Positions 1-8,987 are shown, numbered from the stretch's first letter. The stretch: 64,000 nucleotides of DNA from Agrobacterium vaccinii (GCF_021310995.1 NZ_CP054150.1:310001-374000), one strand, 5' to 3'. Notes: generated by a model not told the origin, from the letters alone. Translations and numbers: made by a program.

Positions 1-115
1 CCAAACCTACGGTCCGCACTTCAAACCCACCCCGTTGCTGCAAGACATGGCCTCCAAGGGCGACACCTTCTACGGCAGGTTCGATCCCTATGGGGCCGCC
101 GCAAAAGCTGCCTGA
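1..115 (+). CDS. C-terminal end of a 3-hydroxyacyl-CoA dehydrogenase (FadJ-type), partial
   Basis: Only the last 37 codons are in the window, in the frame starting at base 2 and ending at a TGA at 113-115. The tail has the pattern PxxLLxDMAxKGxTFYGRF, which is typical of the C-terminus of bifunctional enoyl-CoA hydratase/3-hydroxyacyl-CoA dehydrogenases of fatty-acid beta-oxidation. In such enzymes this is the end of the second 3-hydroxyacyl-CoA dehydrogenase C-terminal domain. The assignment rests on this short motif alone. A terminator-like hairpin follows about 25 bases after the stop. Confidence 0.55.
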   Translation, partial: QTYGPHFKPTPLLQDMASKGDTFYGRFDPYGAAAKAA

Positions 116-136
116 GATCAAAATCACGCAACCATC

Positions 137-164
137 AGCAGGCCCTTGGGGGCCTGTTTCTTTA
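137..164 (+). terminator. Rho-independent terminator after the fadJ-like gene
   Basis: CAGGCCC at 139-145 pairs with GGGCCTG at 149-155 across a short loop and is followed by a T-rich run. It closes the transcription unit ending at base 115. Confidence 0.7.
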
Positions 165-401
165 TCGAGCCATCTCGATATCAATCTGTAATTGCGGAGC
201 CAGTGTATAATGCAAAATTTATAGAGGGCTGTTACAGAGAATGACCGTCCTGGGCCACGTTAACTCTGGTCGTAACATTCTCCATTACTTGATATTATTC
301 TGATGACATAATAACGGCTTTTCCTTTATATCCATTTTGGCAACGGCTGGGGCACCATTGCTCACCTGATATTGCGCGCCTCGATTCCAGAGGATTTTTC
401 C

Positions 402-893
402 ATGAAAAGAACCATCTTGGCCGCCGCCTTTGTGCTGGCGCCGTTTTTTGCGCAGGCCGAAACACTCAAGTTTCCCAGCGACGCGCCAATCGCATCGGTC
501 AAAATTCCCAATGACTGGGAGCCGAAGGAAACCGAATCCGGCGTTGACGCCACATCGCCCGATGCCGCGATCTACTTCTCCATCGATGTCGCCAGCGACA
601 AGACCATGGACAAGGTCATCGATGACGCCATCAAGTTCTTGACCGACAATGGCGTGGAGATCGATGCCAGCACCAAGTCGGATTCCGGCGATGTCGAGAT
701 TAACGGCATGCAGTTCGGCAGCATCGAATTCGATGGCAAGGATGAGGATGGCCCGGTCGAAGTCTCCCTTGGCTTCGCCTCGCCACGCGAGGGCAAGATG
801 CTGGTCGTGACCTATTGGGGCACCAAGGCCACGCAGGACGCCCACCACTCGGAACTGGTCGGCATTCTCCAGTCGCTGAAGCCTGTCAAGTAA
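402..893 (+). CDS. Exported protein of unknown function, 163 aa
   Basis: The start at 402 is chosen because it begins a clear signal peptide: MKR, then a hydrophobic stretch, then AQA at residues 17-19, giving a mature protein from Glu20. AGAGGA lies just upstream as a ribosome binding site. An upstream in-frame start at 372 would bury the signal peptide. The mature protein is acidic and has the layout of small periplasmic proteins with one alpha/beta domain: SVKIPNDW near the start, then alternating strands, ending in a helix with ILQSLKPVK. The shape faintly recalls PsbP/DcrB-like domains, but no motif proves this. No operon partner is visible. Function unknown. Confidence 0.75.
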   Translation: MKRTILAAAFVLAPFFAQAETLKFPSDAPIASVKIPNDWEPKETESGVDATSPDAAIYFSIDVASDKTMDKVIDDAIKFLTDNGVEIDASTKSDSGDVEINGMQFGSIEFDGKDEDGPVEVSLGFASPREGKMLVVTYWGTKATQDAHHSELVGILQSLKPVK

Positions 894-1089
894 ACGGCCC
901 TGCACCGCATGACGATACGACCAGACGCCGCAGTCAACATGCGGCGTCAGTCGGTCTGGCTGTCCGGTTTTTGACGGACATAGCAGGTCCTCATAAAACA
1001 CTGCATCCTTTTGCGCCTCTCTGCGTTTGCAAAACATCCATGATCCGGTCGCAAGATTGCGACCTACACGCACGTGAGAGGAAAATTGC

Positions 1090-1509
1090 ATGAGGGCGCC
1101 GATCCGTTCCCATGGGTTCGACAAACCGTCAGACCTTGAAGACGAACTTTCTCAACTGGATGATGACGTGAAAGCAACGCCGACAAAACCATCCGCCCGC
1201 GCCAAGCCGCCGCAAAAACCTGGCATCGACGCATCGTTGCGCCGCGAGATAGAAGACCTGCGCCGCGATATCGACACCATCCGCAAGCAGGTGGAAGAGC
1301 TTCAGGAGGCGCAGTCGTGCGCGATGCGTTCCGCGTCACCCCGCCAGAACGCATCGCGCCACAGCACAGATATCGCCAATTGGCTACCGGTCGTCCGCTC
1401 CGTCGCCATCACCTCGCTGGCAGGCCGCATCTTCGCGTCCTCCCCCGTCATGGCACTTTTGGTCGCAGCCGTTCCATTCGCTCTCGGTCTTTCTGCCGGG
1501 TCGAAATAA
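1090..1509 (+). CDS. Small membrane-anchored coiled-coil protein, 139 aa, unknown function
   Basis: ATG at 1090 is preceded by GAGAGGAAAA. The N-terminal 45 residues are charged and Pro/Lys-rich (likely disordered). Residues about 50-75 form a heptad-like charged helix (LRREIEDLRRDIDTIRKQVEEL). The C-terminus carries one hydrophobic segment, about residues 113-136, ending SAGSK. This is the architecture of tail-anchored inner-membrane proteins with a cytoplasmic coiled coil, similar in plan to DUF883/ElaB-type proteins, though no specific family motif is seen. Composition matches the surrounding chromosome. Confidence 0.65.
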   Translation: MRAPIRSHGFDKPSDLEDELSQLDDDVKATPTKPSARAKPPQKPGIDASLRREIEDLRRDIDTIRKQVEELQEAQSCAMRSASPRQNASRHSTDIANWLPVVRSVAITSLAGRIFASSPVMALLVAAVPFALGLSAGSK

Positions 1510-2340
1510 GCACTATTCCTGTCAGACAGACTGCCTGCGGCCCGCCCAATGCGGGCCGTTTGCATGTCCGCAGATACGTTTTGTAAAAATATCTTTTTTA
1601 AAACAGATGCTTACTCAAAAAATGCAAAATAATCCAAAAATCTTTCTCAATGGCACCAAAACCGCCCGCACAATGCCCCTGCTTCCGCCACCAAACTGTA
1701 TCGCGAGACAGTGAGGTGGCGGGGCTGGTGCGCAATTGTCTGGCTGTAACGTGCGGTCAGATATGTCGGGCCATCGAAGGGCTGACCCGTCGACACCAGA
1801 AGGGCGTCGGGTCAGCCCGACTTCTCATGTGCAAAACACATGGGAGGAATACATGCCTTGAAGGCAGCGCATGGTCCCGGAGTGTTGATCCGGCCAGGAC
1901 GATGCGTGTTGCCTGAAGGTGTGCGTGCAGGAAATGAAATGGGGATAGCGATATCCCCGCAGTCCGAAGGCCACGCAAATGCGGATGCCAACAGACTTAC
2001 CATACCAGAGATGACCGCATTTGCGTGCGCTCTCCGGGTTAAAAGAAACGCCAGCCACGGGTGCTCGCACCGCCTGACCGGCGAAGCATGCCAAAAATTT
2101 GGAAGGCCTGAACGACGGGAAAATCGAAGAGAAAATGCAATTTGATCATAAGCTTCCGTGACCTTTTCCCATGAAGTACAGGCCTTTCAAAGCCCATCCA
2201 CGACCACCGCCAAAAAACTGTCAAAAAAGTTCAGCCAACCGCTTGCCATGGCCGAACAAGATGTTATAACCCCGCTCATTCCGGGGCAGCCAAGCTTCTC
2301 CGGCGCTGTAAAAAGCGAAGGTTCCACAAGAGCCTGTAGT
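1510..2340. other. Gene-free stretch before tRNA-Phe
   Basis: No convincing coding region is found here. Candidate open frames lack ribosome binding sites and plausible protein composition. 1570-1650 is AT-rich and promoter-like. The middle, 1779-2027, is dominated by strong inverted repeats described separately. An imperfect inverted repeat, GGAAGGCCTG at about 2100 against CAGGCCTTTC at about 2180, lies nearer the tRNA. Confidence 0.6.
1779..2027. ncRNA. Candidate structured RNA with four hairpins
   Basis: Four stem-loops occur within 250 bases with no gene. (1) An 11-bp perfect stem, arms 1779-1789 and 1808-1818. (2) CATGTG/CACATG around 1826-1842, followed by GGAGG. (3) A 7-bp stem, 1941-1947 with 1952-1958, closed by a GCGA (GNRA) tetraloop. 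(4) A 13-bp perfect stem, arms 1972-1984 and 2015-2027, around a 30-base loop. GNRA loops and perfect long stems are typical of small RNAs or leader structures. I do not recognise a named family, and the strand is uncertain. This may also be a set of unrelated hairpins or DNA sites. Confidence 0.3.
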
Positions 2341-2416
2341 GCCCGAATAGCTCAGTTGGTAGAGCAGCGGATTGAAAATCCGCGTGTCGGTGGTTCAAAT
2401 CCGCCTTCGGGCACCA
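2341..2416 (+). tRNA. tRNA-Phe (anticodon GAA)
   Basis: A 76-base cloverleaf. The acceptor stem GCCCGAA (2341-2347) pairs with TTCGGGC (2406-2412), followed by an encoded ACCA. The D arm contains AGCTCAGTTGGTAGAGC. The anticodon stem GCGGA/TCCGC encloses loop TTGAAAA, giving anticodon GAA. The T arm has GGTTCAAATCC. All elements are canonical. Confidence 0.97.
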
Positions 2417-2897
2417 TTTTTCTTCGATAAAATCAATGACATGGTGCACACATATAGCGTCACATTCTAAGTGCTTTGTGTGCTAGAACCGCTTATTTCT
2501 TTGAGTTTTCGAGAGCTTACAGCTAATCCATGCAAACACGCTACCGTGCTTGAACTTCCGTAAGTAAGCAGATGACATTTCGTAAGTTTAGTTAGCGAAA
2601 AAGAACAATACGAGAACATATTTTAGAGTTGTCAGTTCGTCGTGAAATCGCTTGTGGATTGTCGTTCCATCCACTGACTAATCAGGTGATTCTGGAGTCA
2701 TAGTGCGCGTGTGCCGGAAAGCAAATGCGTTTAGAACCCGCATAATAATCTACTTCCCGGCCACTGGCGACCCCGGACGGGGGAGGGCGGCTGCAACCGT
2801 TCTCCCTCACTCGACCGGATAGCCGTTATTCTTCAACAATCCATCCAACCTGCAAAGCCCCACGTGATCTTTTGCAGATATTTTTTTGGGTAGAGAA
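2417..2897. other. AT-richer gene-free stretch downstream of tRNA-Phe
   Basis: About 480 bases without a supported gene. Base composition is visibly more AT-rich than the flanks, apart from a G-rich patch around 2765-2790. No repeat of the tRNA 3' end, which would mark an attachment site, was found in the window. It could be the scar of an old integration at the tRNA or simply the regulatory region of the next gene. Confidence 0.45.
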
Positions 2898-3413
2898 ATG
2901 GAAAATCCTGACAACTCCCTATTGGTCGAGCACTGGACAGATGAGAAACGGCGCGAGCGATATCAGTATTACGCTCGAGAAAAGTACGAGTTTTATAAGT
3001 CCGCTCGTGAGATCGCTTTCAAGGCTAACATTGATTATGGAAAATGGCTGTTAGCCTCCGGTTTGCTTGTCCACGGTGGTGCAATCTACGCGATTAATAC
3101 GATCAAGGATCCGTCCAAGCAGGGGCTGATGGAGGGCTTGATGATCGGCGCACAGTGGAACGTGGCAGGCATTGTATTTGTGTTGATTGCTGGACTAGCC
3201 GCTTGGCTGAATTTTCAAGCGGCGGCGTCGATATACGACGAATGGGCAAACCCCCTTATGGTATACAAAACCGATCAGTTTCCAGAGAACAGCAGTAGTA
3301 GGGATTTCGTCGGGGCTACCCGTCTTCTCTCTATTTTTTCAGGTCTCTTAGCTTTGTGGTCATTCGTCGCGAGTGCTACAAATGTATTCCAAGCATTGAA
3401 GGCTAGCTACTGA
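2898..3413 (+). CDS. Predicted integral membrane protein, 171 aa, unknown function
   Basis: ATG at 2898 is preferred; an in-frame TTG at 2886 lies four codons upstream, and both have a weak ribosome binding site. The first 45 residues are highly charged and aromatic (EKRRERYQYY, REKYEFYKS). Three hydrophobic segments follow at about residues 50-68, 82-104 and 143-163. The protein stands alone between tRNA-Phe and the flagellar genes and has a more AT-rich coding sequence than its neighbours, suggesting acquisition by transfer. I do not recognise a family. Small three-helix proteins of this type occur as orphans in genomic islands. Confidence 0.6.
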   Translation: MENPDNSLLVEHWTDEKRRERYQYYAREKYEFYKSAREIAFKANIDYGKWLLASGLLVHGGAIYAINTIKDPSKQGLMEGLMIGAQWNVAGIVFVLIAGLAAWLNFQAAASIYDEWANPLMVYKTDQFPENSSSRDFVGATRLLSIFSGLLALWSFVASATNVFQALKASY

Positions 3414-3521
3414 ACTATCGATAAACTTAGCCGCGATAGGGGTGTTAAAGGGTTTATCCTAAAATCTTACCTACCATCTTCCCGAGCGGCCGGCGTCAAA
3501 CCTCGACCACTAGTGCTCCAC

Positions 3522-4082
3522 CTACTCCTGATACAACTCGCCCGCCGAGGTCACGATCTGCCATTTGCCATCGATGTTGTTCATGGACAGCAGTTTGCTT
3601 TCGTCTGGCAGGACGGAGCCGATCTGGACGAGGAACATGCCGGATTTGTCCTCGATGAGAGCGCGGCCGTTGGAGACGTGGAGGAGTTTGAAGCGGGTGC
3701 CGCCGGGGAAGGGTTGTGACGTGCCTTCATTGGCGTTCTGGCCTTGGCCGGAGGCCTGCACCGTGGCTGTGGTCAGGGTGTCGAGGTGGCTGGCGGTTTC
3801 CTCGCGTTTTTCGGCGGCCAGGCTTTCGTCGATATGCGGGATCACGGCTGTCACGCCGCCGCCTTCGCGCTGGGGCACATTCGTCAGGGCTTCCCAGCCA
3901 TTGCCAGTCATGCCGAATTTTTCCGGGTTGAAGAAGACGTACCATGGCAGGGCCGCCGCCGCCGCCGCTACCGCAACGAGGCCGCCGGTCAGGACGCGGT
4001 CGAAATCGCGGATGGAGCGTCTCTGGCGGGCAGCCTGCTCGGAATTGCCACGGGTTTTCTGTCTGCGGAATGTCATTGTCAT
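3522..4082 (-). CDS. Single-pass membrane protein coupled to fliI, 186 aa
   Basis: ATG at 4082 overlaps the fliI stop by four bases (ATGA), so it is translated with the flgF-fliI operon. The N-terminus is basic and soluble (about 30 residues). One transmembrane segment at about 31-51 (LTGGLVAVAAAAAALPWYVFF) is followed by an exported region. The C-terminal 60 residues (FKLLHVSNGRALIEDKSGMFLVQIGSVLPDES... in outline) look like a small beta domain. It is conserved in position next to fliI in agrobacteria as far as I recall. Its place suggests a flagellar assembly role, but function is not established. Confidence 0.75.
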   Translation of the reverse strand: MTMTFRRQKTRGNSEQAARQRRSIRDFDRVLTGGLVAVAAAAAALPWYVFFNPEKFGMTGNGWEALTNVPQREGGGVTAVIPHIDESLAAEKREETASHLDTLTTATVQASGQGQNANEGTSQPFPGGTRFKLLHVSNGRALIEDKSGMFLVQIGSVLPDESKLLSMNNIDGKWQIVTSAGELYQE

Positions 4083-5515
4083 GGCCCCCGTCGCTGCGCT
4101 GGCTGAGTGTTGACCGGCGCGTTTCTCAATGCGTTGGCCAGTTCGGCATAGGCATCTATGACTGTGGGATCACCGGGTGATTGCTTGAGAACGTCGTAGA
4201 CGAAGGGCACCTGCTTGACGGCCATGTCGAGCTCGGCATCCACGCCGGGGCGATAGCCGCCGATGAGACGCAGGTCCTTCGTTTCCTCGTAATTGTGGAT
4301 CAGGGATTTGAGCCGCGAGACCAGCTTGTGCTGGTCCGGCGTCCACGCCTTGTGGGAGAGGCGCGAAATCGAGGCGAGCGGGTTGATGGGCGGGTAACGG
4401 CCTTCATCGGCAAGCGAGCGGTCGAGCACGATGTGTCCGTCCAGAATACCACGCGTCGAGTCAGCGATAGGGTCGTTATGATTGTCTCCGTCCACCAGGA
4501 TGGAGATGATGGCGGTCACGGTTCCCGTGCCCTCTTCACCGGGGCCGGCGCGTTCCAGCAGACGGGGAAGTTCGGTGAAAACTGATGCCGGGTAGCCACG
4601 CGCGATCGGCGGTTCGCCAGCGGCAATCGCCACTTCGCGGATGGCATGGGCAAAACGGGTGATACTGTCTGCGATGAAGAGAACGTTTTCGCCCTTGTCG
4701 CGAAAATGCTCGGCAACCGTCATGGCCACCAGCGGCGCCATCTTGCGCAGCATCGGGCTTTCATCGCTGGTCGCGACGATGGCGATGGATTTCTTCATGT
4801 TGTCACCGAGCGTGTCTTCGATGAATTCGCGCACTTCGCGGCCACGTTCGCCCACCAGTGCGATAACGACCTTGTCGAAGGCATCGGCGCGCGCCAGCAT
4901 GGACAGCAGCGTGGATTTACCGACGCCCGAACCGGCGAAAATGCCGAGGCGCTGGCCCAGACACAGCGGGGTGAAGATATCGATGGCCTTGACGCCGGTG
5001 CGGAAACCGGTGTCTACGCGGCTGCGTGTCATGGATGGCGGGGGCAGGGTCATGACGGAGCGCTTCTTCGCGCCCTTCATCAACGGGCCCTTGTTGTCGA
5101 TGGGCTTGCACAGCGAGTTGATGGTGCGTCCACACCAGCTGTCGTCAGGCTCGACCCGGAACTCACCCTCACGCAGAACGATGTCGTTGACACCGATCGG
5201 GTCGCCCGGCTCGATCGGGCAGACATAGATCAGGTCGGGTTCCACACGCACCACTTCGCCCAGATGCAGGCCGGTCTCGCTCTTGTGCACCACAAACTCG
5301 CCAAGGCGAACGAAGGGCGACAGACCGCTGACGGTGTAGTGACCGGCAGCAATGGTCCTGACCCGCCCGCCGCGTGACATCGGCGTGCCGGATGCGACCT
5401 GCGCTTCCACCATCTGCGCCAAGGCATCAAGCCGGGTGAAGATGTTGGCAGGCTGGGCAAGTGGTGGTTCGACCACGGGCTCTGGAAGGGTGTCGATCTC
5501 GGCTTCGATGTCCAT
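4079..5515 (-). CDS. fliI: Flagellar export ATPase FliI
   Basis: A 478-residue protein of the F1-ATPase beta-like export ATPase family, which energises unfolding and delivery of flagellar substrates to the type III export gate at the cytoplasmic face of the basal body. Walker A GSGVGKST is at residues 195-202 and Walker B VLFIADS at about 278-284, followed by the ITRFAHAIREVA segment typical of FliI/YscN. The N-terminal 30 residues are acidic and variable, the region where FliH usually binds. It starts 16 bases downstream of flgF and overlaps the next gene by four bases. The FliH-like partner is encoded far away at 55973. Confidence 0.97.
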   Translation of the reverse strand: MDIEAEIDTLPEPVVEPPLAQPANIFTRLDALAQMVEAQVASGTPMSRGGRVRTIAAGHYTVSGLSPFVRLGEFVVHKSETGLHLGEVVRVEPDLIYVCPIEPGDPIGVNDIVLREGEFRVEPDDSWCGRTINSLCKPIDNKGPLMKGAKKRSVMTLPPPSMTRSRVDTGFRTGVKAIDIFTPLCLGQRLGIFAGSGVGKSTLLSMLARADAFDKVVIALVGERGREVREFIEDTLGDNMKKSIAIVATSDESPMLRKMAPLVAMTVAEHFRDKGENVLFIADSITRFAHAIREVAIAAGEPPIARGYPASVFTELPRLLERAGPGEEGTGTVTAIISILVDGDNHNDPIADSTRGILDGHIVLDRSLADEGRYPPINPLASISRLSHKAWTPDQHKLVSRLKSLIHNYEETKDLRLIGGYRPGVDAELDMAVKQVPFVYDVLKQSPGDPTVIDAYAELANALRNAPVNTQPAQRRGP

Positions 5516-5531
5516 TTAAATCACACGCCGC

Positions 5532-6266
5532 TTACTGGCCGCCCCCAAGGGTGCGGATGGCTTGTGAGAAGGAATCTTCCGTGGACTTCATCAGCGAGGA
5601 AATGCCTTCGAAGGCGCGGTTGACCTGCACGAGCTGCGTCATCTGGCTGATGGCATTGACGTTGGACTGCTCGACATAACCCTGGATCACGCCGATATCG
5701 CCGTTGTCGACAACCGGCTGCGGGGCTTCTGAAAAGATGACGCCGGAGTTTTCATAGCGCACAAAGCCCTTGTTGGCGTCCGCCGTAAAGAGGCCCAGCT
5801 GCGCGACTGTCGCGCCGTTTTGCAGAATGCGGCCATCGGCACCCACGGTCGGTTCACCGGCGGCGGGGTTGAGCTGGATCGGCGCACCGCCTGCATCCAC
5901 AACGGGATAGCCCTGCGTGGAAACGAGCTCGCCGGTAATGCCCATGGAGAAGCGACCGTCGCGGGTCAGGACCTGGCCCGCAGGCGTGTTGATCGCAAAC
6001 CAGCCGTCACCCTTGACGGCAAAGTCAAAGGAGTTGCCGGTGCGGATCATTTCGCCGTTGCGGGTGGAAAGATAATCGCTGCCCTGGGTTACGAAGGAAA
6101 CGTCGGCGTTCAGGTCGTTGTGCGTCTGGCTCATCACTTGGTCGAACTTCACTTCCGTGCCGCGAAAGCCGACCGTGTTCATGTTGGCAATGTTGTCTGC
6201 GATGGTGGTGAGACGACGTTCCAGTGCGATCTGCGAGGATATGCCTACGTAAATACCAGACTGCAT
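5532..6266 (-). CDS. flgF: Flagellar basal-body rod protein FlgF
   Basis: 244 residues. The start at 6266 begins MQSGIYVGISSQ and has GGAG just upstream; longer frames up to 6482 read into the promoter region and are rejected. The N-terminus has the rod/hook family heptad pattern with LTTIADNIANMNTVGFR near residue 20, and the C-terminus has the matching helix with VNAISQMTQLVQVNRAFE, as expected for proximal rod proteins. FlgF is exported through the flagellar apparatus and sits in the rod. First gene of the minus-strand flgF-fliI-orf operon, divergent from motA across about 270 bases. Confidence 0.96.
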   Translation of the reverse strand: MQSGIYVGISSQIALERRLTTIADNIANMNTVGFRGTEVKFDQVMSQTHNDLNADVSFVTQGSDYLSTRNGEMIRTGNSFDFAVKGDGWFAINTPAGQVLTRDGRFSMGITGELVSTQGYPVVDAGGAPIQLNPAAGEPTVGADGRILQNGATVAQLGLFTADANKGFVRYENSGVIFSEAPQPVVDNGDIGVIQGYVEQSNVNAISQMTQLVQVNRAFEGISSLMKSTEDSFSQAIRTLGGGQ

Positions 6267-6534
6267 GTCGGTCTCCTGTCCGTAACTTCTAGAAAAGGCG
6301 CGCTGGTGACACTGCAACCTCATGTATGTCCCGAAACTACGGGCGCTTGCTTGTGCGAAGCTTTTGAACGGCAGCTTATAAAGAGAGCGAGCATGGTGGG
6401 GCGGCGCGTGGGCCCAGCCGATGTTTCGAGGGGCAGGGGCGGGCGGTGCGACAAACCGCGTTCGCAAGCCAGCCTCGCACAAGGCATGTCACCTATCCCT
6501 GAAGTGCGAAATTGGCATCAGACGCGAGCTTCAG
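6267..6534. promoter_or_regulatory. Divergent promoter region between flgF and motA
   Basis: A 268-base intergenic region separates two head-to-head flagellar operons, so promoters for both must lie here. No exact sigma-factor or regulator motif could be fixed by eye. Confidence 0.5.
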
Positions 6535-7407
6535 ATGAATATTATTATCGGACTAGTGATTACCTTCGGCTGTATTATCGGCGGCTACATGGCCATGGGC
6601 GGTCACCTGGACGTGCTTTTCCAGCCGTTCGAGCTTGTCATCATCGGCGGTGCCGGTCTTGGTGGCTTCATCATGGCCAACCCGATGAAGGTCGTGAAGG
6701 ACAGCGGTAAAGCCATCGGCGAGGCGTTCAAGTTCGCGGTGCCGAAAGAGCGCAATTACCTCGACGTTCTCGGCGTTCTCTACTCGCTGATGCGCGATCT
6801 GCGCACGAAATCGCGCAACGAGATCGAAGCTCACATCGATAACCCGGACGAATCCTCGATCTTCCAGACGGCACCGTCTGTTTTGAAGAACAAGGAGCTG
6901 ACGTCCTTCATCTGCGACTATGTCCGTCTGATCATCATCGGCAATGCCCGCAGCCACGAAATCGAAGCGCTGATGGATGAGGAAATCGAGACGATCCTCA
7001 ACGACAAGCTGAAGCCCTATCACGCCATTACGGCCATGGGTGACTCCTTCCCGGCCATCGGTATCGTCGCCGCCGTTCTCGGCGTCATCAAGGCCATGGG
7101 CAAGATCAACGAATCGCCTGCGGTTCTGGGTGGTCTCATCGGCGCGGCGCTCGTCGGCACCATGCTTGGCATCATTCTGTCCTACTCGATCTGTAACCCG
7201 CTGACATCGCAGATCAAGATCGTTCGCACAAAGCAGCACCGGCTCTACATCGTCGTGAAGCAGACGCTGATCGCCTACATGAACGGCTCGGTTCCGCAGG
7301 TTGCGCTCGAATACGGCCGCAAGACGATTTCCGGCTACGAGCGTCCTTCCATCGATGCCGTGGAGCAGGAAATGATGAACCCGGGTGGCGACCAGAAGGC
7401 GGCTTGA
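6535..7407 (+). CDS. motA: Flagellar motor stator protein MotA
   Basis: 290 residues, the normal length for MotA. The start at 6535 begins [23 protein letters not shown], the first transmembrane helix; the longer frame from 6421 has no hydrophobic character and is rejected. Four membrane helices are visible (about 1-22, 32-52, 170-190, 200-222) with the large cytoplasmic loop between helices 2 and 3 that contacts Fli[20 protein letters not shown] marks the conserved third helix with its Pro. Forms the proton channel with MotB, which is encoded separately at 56610. First gene of motA-fliM-fliN-fliG-flhB. Confidence 0.97.
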   Translation: MNIIIGLVITFGCIIGGYMAMGGHLDVLFQPFELVIIGGAGLGGFIMANPMKVVKDSGKAIGEAFKFAVPKERNYLDVLGVLYSLMRDLRTKSRNEIEAHIDNPDESSIFQTAPSVLKNKELTSFICDYVRLIIIGNARSHEIEALMDEEIETILNDKLKPYHAITAMGDSFPAIGIVAAVLGVIKAMGKINESPAVLGGLIGAALVGTMLGIILSYSICNPLTSQIKIVRTKQHRLYIVVKQTLIAYMNGSVPQVALEYGRKTISGYERPSIDAVEQEMMNPGGDQKAA

Positions 7408-8375
7408 TGATGGCGAATGCTGCACAATCAAAAACTTCGGCGAACGTAACGCCCATGGAACCCGCCCTTCTCGCAAAGCTGACGGGCGGTCTGGGTGACA
7501 GCAAGAAGGTCTCAAAGATCGGTTCGGATATCGGCCAGATCTACAGCCACTTCCTGCCGGATATCTTCCACAGCGAAACGGGCATCGCCATCCAGGTGGA
7601 TTATCTGGGCTGCGAGTCCGGTCTGATGGTCGAACTTGTCCAGAAGCTCGGCAAGGACTTTGCCGTTGCCGATTGCTCGCTGCGCAACTGGTGCCCCAAT
7701 TTTCTGATCGGCACCGGCACGGCCTTCATTATGGCGCTGATGGAGCGCATGCTGGGTGCCGCCCCCGATACGATCATGGAACCCGAGACACGGGCGCTGT
7801 CGCATATCGAGCTTGATCTCGCTGCCCTCGTCATGGGCCGGATCGGCGATGTGCTGCGGTCTGCCGTCAATGCGCCGGGTGGTTTCGAAGCGACCATCGA
7901 CCCGCCCTTCAACGGCAACGGCAAGACCATTTTCGAAGAAGCGATCTCTGCCCAGTTCGGCATGATGATCCGCCTCAAGGTCGAAATCGGCAAGGTTGCC
8001 TCCGAATTTGCACTGGTCATTCCGCAGCGCACGCTGCTGAAGACGACTATCGTCGCGCCCAAGCCATCGGCCCAGGCGTTGAAGAAGCAGGAAGAATGGA
8101 TGGAGATGATCTCCGAACAGGTGAAGCGTTCACAGGTGACGCTGGAAGCCAGAATCCGGTTGCAGAGCCTGACGCTGAAAACGATCTCGCGGCTGGTGGA
8201 GGGGGATGTCATTCCCTTCCGCGATATCCGCCAGGACGACATCTGCGTCGAGGTGAGCGCCAATGGCGCGAACATGTACAACTGCGAGTTCGGTCGCGCA
8301 GGGGATAAATACACGGTTCGCGTGAAAAACAACGTCAGCACGGACGACGAAATTCTTAGACATTTGATGGGTTGA
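7407..8375 (+). CDS. fliM: Flagellar motor switch protein FliM
   Basis: 322 residues. ATG at 7407 shares its A with the motA stop codon (TGATG), so translation is coupled; a second ATG follows at 7410. The middle domain and C-terminal SpoA/FliN-like domain (ISRLVEGDVIPFRDI, followed by a strand-rich end) support FliM, the ring component that receives phospho-CheY. The extreme N-terminus does not show the usual LSQxEIDALL CheY-binding motif; instead MEPALLAKLTGGLGD appears near residue 18, a difference shared, as I recall, with rhizobial FliM. Confidence 0.93.
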   Translation: MMANAAQSKTSANVTPMEPALLAKLTGGLGDSKKVSKIGSDIGQIYSHFLPDIFHSETGIAIQVDYLGCESGLMVELVQKLGKDFAVADCSLRNWCPNFLIGTGTAFIMALMERMLGAAPDTIMEPETRALSHIELDLAALVMGRIGDVLRSAVNAPGGFEATIDPPFNGNGKTIFEEAISAQFGMMIRLKVEIGKVASEFALVIPQRTLLKTTIVAPKPSAQALKKQEEWMEMISEQVKRSQVTLEARIRLQSLTLKTISRLVEGDVIPFRDIRQDDICVEVSANGANMYNCEFGRAGDKYTVRVKNNVSTDDEILRHLMG

Positions 8376-8441
8376 ATGCCCGTTTCGCCTTCTCACAGGC
8401 ATGGGCAGCTTGACGCAAGTTTCAAAGGGAATAATTAGCGC

Positions 8442-8987
8442 ATGGCTACGAAAAAGACACCAAAACCCGAAGATGATTTCATGGCTTCGCTGGATGATAC
8501 CGGCGATCTGGATCAGGCAATCGGCGATCTGCGCGGTGTTCTGAAAAGCGATTCGGAAGGATCGCTCTCGGACTTCGGTGATTTTGGCGACTTCGGTTCG
8601 ACAGCGGTCGAGCCGGCGGCGACAGACGATCTGGCGGGCTTCGGTGGCGGAATGGACAGCTTCGGCATGTCCGATTTCGGCTCCTCTTCCGCCCCGCTGT
8701 CCGCTTCGCCCTCGCCACTGGGCAGCGGACTGTCCGACAACTTCGATCTGATCATGGATATCCCGATCGATGTCCAGATCGTGCTGGGCACTAGCCGCAT
8801 GCTGGTGTCGGGCCTGATGGGACTGGAAGAAGGCGCCACCATCGCTCTTGAGCGCAGGATTGGTGAGCCGGTAGAGATCATGGTGAATGGCCGCTGCATC
8901 GCACGCGGCGAAATCACCGTGCTGGATGATGACGATACGCGTTTCGGTGTGAAGCTGATTGAAGTAATGAGTACGAAGAAAGCCTAA
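8442..8987 (+). CDS. fliN: Flagellar motor switch protein FliN
   Basis: 181 residues with AGGGA before the ATG. The C-terminal 80 residues are the FliN/SpoA domain: [19 protein letters not shown] near residue 105, then [18 protein letters not shown] and FGVKLIEVM. This forms the lower C-ring. The N-terminal 95 residues are a disordered linker with repeated DFG and FG pairs ([24 protein letters not shown]) and Ser/Pro. That makes it longer than enteric FliN (about 137 residues), as in other rhizobia. Confidence 0.94.
   Translation: MATKKTPKPEDDFMASLDDTGDLDQAIGDLRGVLKSDSEGSLSDFGDFGDFGSTAVEPAATDDLAGFGGGMDSFGMSDFGSSSAPLSASPSPLGSGLSDNFDLIMDIPIDVQIVLGTSRMLVSGLMGLEEGATIALERRIGEPVEIMVNGRCIARGEITVLDDDDTRFGVKLIEVMSTKKA

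Noticed and set aside
1840..2145. 101-codon plus-strand frame upstream of tRNA-Phe
   Set aside because: It overlaps the strong hairpins, and its product has no recognisable features; GGAGG here belongs to a hairpin region with no convincing gene behind it.
2158..2430. Open frame running through the tRNA-Phe gene
   Set aside because: Its C-terminal half is the translation of the tRNA (IAQLVEQRIENPRVGGSNPP), a well-known annotation artefact.
5820..6710. 296-codon plus-strand frame opposite flgF
   Set aside because: It lies antisense to flgF and runs across the divergent promoter into motA in another frame.
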